Positions 4,575-6,199 of a stretch of DNA of 6,199 nt are shown here, piece by piece (within the stretch, counting starts at the first letter, position 1; every line of letters starts with the position of its first letter). The stretch comes from Deltaproteobacteria bacterium (GTDB lineage Bacteria > Desulfobacterota > DSM-4660 > Desulfatiglandales > Desulfatiglandaceae). Where the stretch lies: positions 1 through 6,199 of the forward strand of contig JAGHEC010000468.1 in NCBI GenBank assembly GCA_021159525.1, given 5' to 3'. The notes under the pieces were generated by a model. It saw only the letters and a list, made by a program, of their open reading frames with translations. It was not told the origin of the DNA and ran no database searches. The translations under genes were made by a program, and so were the position numbers.

Positions 4575-5816
4575 TTGGAAGATGCAGTCATTGTAAGCGG
4601 AGTACGCACTCCGGTAGGGAGATACATGGGAGCATTAAGAGATGTGCCAGCGTATGACCTTGGGACCATGGTCTTAAACGAAGCAGTAAAGAGGGCGGGG
4701 ATAGCTCCGGACATTGTTGATGAAGTGGTCATGGGGCAATCCTATCAGAGCGGGGAATATGTAAACATTGCCCGCATGTCACTGTTAAAGGCAGGCTGGC
4801 CTGAATCCATTCCAGGCATCACCCTGGACAGACGATGTTGCACGGGTCTCGACGTGGTCTGTTCCGCTGCCATGAAGATCCAGTCTGGAAATGCGGAGAT
4901 AGTGGTGGCAGGTGGTGTGGAGAGCATGAGCAATGCGGAGTTTTATGTGCCCGGTGATATCAAGTGGGGGGTCGGGGGCAAAAAGGGCATGCCGCGGGGG
5001 CATGGAGATCTTTCCATATGGGGAATACGATTTTATGACCGTATCCAGAGGGCCAGGGTTATGTCGCAGCCCGAAGAACGCTACGGGGTTCTCCCTTCAA
5101 TGATGTCATGGGCCGAGACTGCCGCAGAAGAAGAAGATATATCCCGTGAAGAGTGCGATAAATGGTCTTTGGCAAGCCATCAAAAAGCATGCGCGGCTAT
5201 CGAGGCAGGAAAATTTGAAGAAGAAATCATTCCAGTCACCGTGCCTCGGCGCAAGGAAGCGCCTGTCATTGTATGCCGGGACGAGGGACCGAGGCCTGAT
5301 ACTTCTTTAGATAAACTCTCAAGACTCAGGCCCGTATTAGGAGGAGTGTGCACTGCCGGGAATTCATCGTCGGAAAACGACGGGGCGGCTGCGGTAGTGG
5401 TAACATCTGCTGAAAAGGCTGAGGAATTGGGGGTGAAACCGTTTGCCAGGTTGAAATCGTTTGCCGTGGCCGGGGATGACCCCCGGCGCGCCTATAAAAC
5501 TGTTCCTGTCGCAGTAGATAAGGCCTTGAAAAGGGTGGGCCTGACTATTGAGCAGATGGATCTGATCGAGATACAGGAGGCCTTTGCAGCGCAGGTGTTG
5601 GCGGACCTGAAGGAGATGGGCGTTGGACCGCAAGACTACGGGAAGGTCAATGTGAACGGATCGGGGATTTCTCTTGGACATCCTATTGCCTGCACCGGGA
5701 CACGGGTATTGGTGACGTTACTCCACGAAATGAAGAGGAGCAGCGCGCGATACGGCCTTGAGTGTATTTGCGGCGGCGGAGGCCTGGGTATTGCCGCGAT
5801 AATAGAGAGAACATGA
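4575..5816 (+). CDS. Thiolase (acetyl-CoA C-acyltransferase family)
   Basis: This enzyme would cleave a 3-ketoacyl-CoA with free CoA, releasing acetyl-CoA and a shortened acyl-CoA. It has 413 residues, slightly above the 390-400 typical of the family; the extra length lies around residues 128-165, in the loop over the active site that often sets chain-length preference. The nucleophile is Cys88 in LDRRCCTGLD, the catalytic histidine His369 in LGHPIACTG, and the proton-relay cysteine Cys399 in the C-terminal CGGGGLG. The NEAFA or HEAFA box of the family reads QEAFA here (334-338), an uncommon variant. Translation starts at TTG 4575. The gene ends with an ATGA overlap with the next gene, so the two are probably co-translated. 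The substrate is not evident; its place after the two dehydrogenases fits the last step of beta-oxidation. Confidence 0.92.
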   Translation: MEDAVIVSGVRTPVGRYMGALRDVPAYDLGTMVLNEAVKRAGIAPDIVDEVVMGQSYQSGEYVNIARMSLLKAGWPESIPGITLDRRCCTGLDVVCSAAMKIQSGNAEIVVAGGVESMSNAEFYVPGDIKWGVGGKKGMPRGHGDLSIWGIRFYDRIQRARVMSQPEERYGVLPSMMSWAETAAEEEDISREECDKWSLASHQKACAAIEAGKFEEEIIPVTVPRRKEAPVIVCRDEGPRPDTSLDKLSRLRPVLGGVCTAGNSSSENDGAAAVVVTSAEKAEELGVKPFARLKSFAVAGDDPRRAYKTVPVAVDKALKRVGLTIEQMDLIEIQEAFAAQVLADLKEMGVGPQDYGKVNVNGSGISLGHPIACTGTRVLVTLLHEMKRSSARYGLECICGGGGLGIAAIIERT

Positions 5817-6199
5817 AAAAAGTGGAAGAATCAAGACAGGATGTAACAATTGTGGATTGTGGGCCGAGAGATGGGCTGGGGGCGATCTCAAGGGAAGTTG
5901 CAACCGTGGATAAGATTCGGTTGATAAACTGTCTGATAGAAGCTGGTTTAACCAAAATTGACTGCGTTGCCTTCACCCATCCCCGTCTGATTCCGCAGAA
6001 CTCTGACGCAGAAAAGGTCATGAACGGGCTCAAGAAGAGGCAGGAGGTGACCTATATCGGACTGGCGCCTAATGAAGTAGCCTGCCGCAGGGCCGTGTTG
6101 ACCCAGGTAGATGAAGTACTCACCCTTGTAGCCGCCAGTGAAGCCTTCAATCATTCCGCACTCGGATTGAGCACGAAGATTCTCCTGAACAAGACTCTG
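5813..6199 (+). CDS. HMG-CoA lyase-like protein, N-terminal part (cut by window end)
   Basis: The first 129 codons are present and the frame runs off the window. The sequence belongs to the HMG-CoA lyase branch of the DRE-TIM metallolyases, which cleave a 3-hydroxy-3-alkyl acyl-CoA to acetyl-CoA and a ketone or keto acid. Visible marks are GPRDGLG (17-23; RDGLQ in true lyases, with catalytic Arg19 and metal-binding Asp20), KIRLINCLIEAGLTKID (34-50), FTHPRLIPQNSD (54-65, FVSPKWVPQMxD in true lyases) and LVAASEAFNHS (105-115). The Gln of RDGLQ is Gly23, and the conserved Glu of the IE(V/T) strand is Asp50. These changes point to a related lyase with a different substrate, not standard HMG-CoA lyase. 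The metal-binding histidines lie beyond the window. The ATG overlaps the thiolase stop (ATGA), so it belongs to the same operon. Confidence 0.82.
   Translation, partial: MKKVEESRQDVTIVDCGPRDGLGAISREVATVDKIRLINCLIEAGLTKIDCVAFTHPRLIPQNSDAEKVMNGLKKRQEVTYIGLAPNEVACRRAVLTQVDEVLTLVAASEAFNHSALGLSTKILLNKTL

Noticed and set aside
1..6199. CRISPR array, tRNA or rRNA genes
   Set aside because: No regularly spaced short direct repeats, and no tRNA cloverleaf or rRNA segment was recognised on either strand.

Overview
The window reads as one catabolic locus from a Gram-negative anaerobe. A deltaproteobacterium (Desulfobacterota, sulfate-reducing or syntrophic type) is the most likely source. This is inferred from a sigma-54 regulator sitting next to a compact beta-oxidation operon and from the character of the proteins; no rRNA or other marker gene is present. 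All real genes are on the + strand.

Layout. Positions 1-341 hold a non-coding foldback repeat (copy 1, its left tip cut off by the window edge). Next is a PAS / AAA+ / Fis-type sigma-54 activator (376-1752). The 391-base gap after it (1753-2143) contains a candidate activator site, a well-matched -24/-12 sigma-54 promoter (1856-1871) and a short, inverted second copy of the same repeat (1915-2038), bounded by 9-bp direct repeats. The catabolic genes follow: acyl-CoA dehydrogenase (2144-3298), 3-hydroxyacyl-CoA dehydrogenase (3336-4211), a crotonase remnant with only the C-terminal half (4180-4563), thiolase (4575-5816, TTG start) and the first 129 codons of a divergent HMG-CoA-lyase-like protein (5813 to the window end). 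The last genes are tightly packed: stop and Shine-Dalgarno overlap at 4561-4569, and an ATGA overlap lies at 5813-5816.

How it may work (inference). The PAS-linked activator senses a substrate or CoA intermediate, binds upstream of the -24/-12 promoter and opens sigma-54 RNA polymerase there, turning on the operon. The enzymes would carry out dehydrogenation, NAD-dependent oxidation of the 3-hydroxyacyl-CoA, thiolytic cleavage and possibly a retro-aldol type C-C cleavage. The dehydrogenase carries an Arg-Ser pair at the place where glutaryl-CoA dehydrogenase binds the distal carboxylate, so a carboxylated acyl-CoA is a reasonable substrate guess. The hydratase step cannot be done by the crotonase remnant, which lacks both catalytic glutamates, so a hydratase must be encoded elsewhere if the pathway works.

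The most unusual items are the pair of inverted foldback repeats flanking the regulator, one of them inside the predicted operon leader, and the half-deleted crotonase gene overlapping the end of the 3-hydroxyacyl-CoA dehydrogenase gene.
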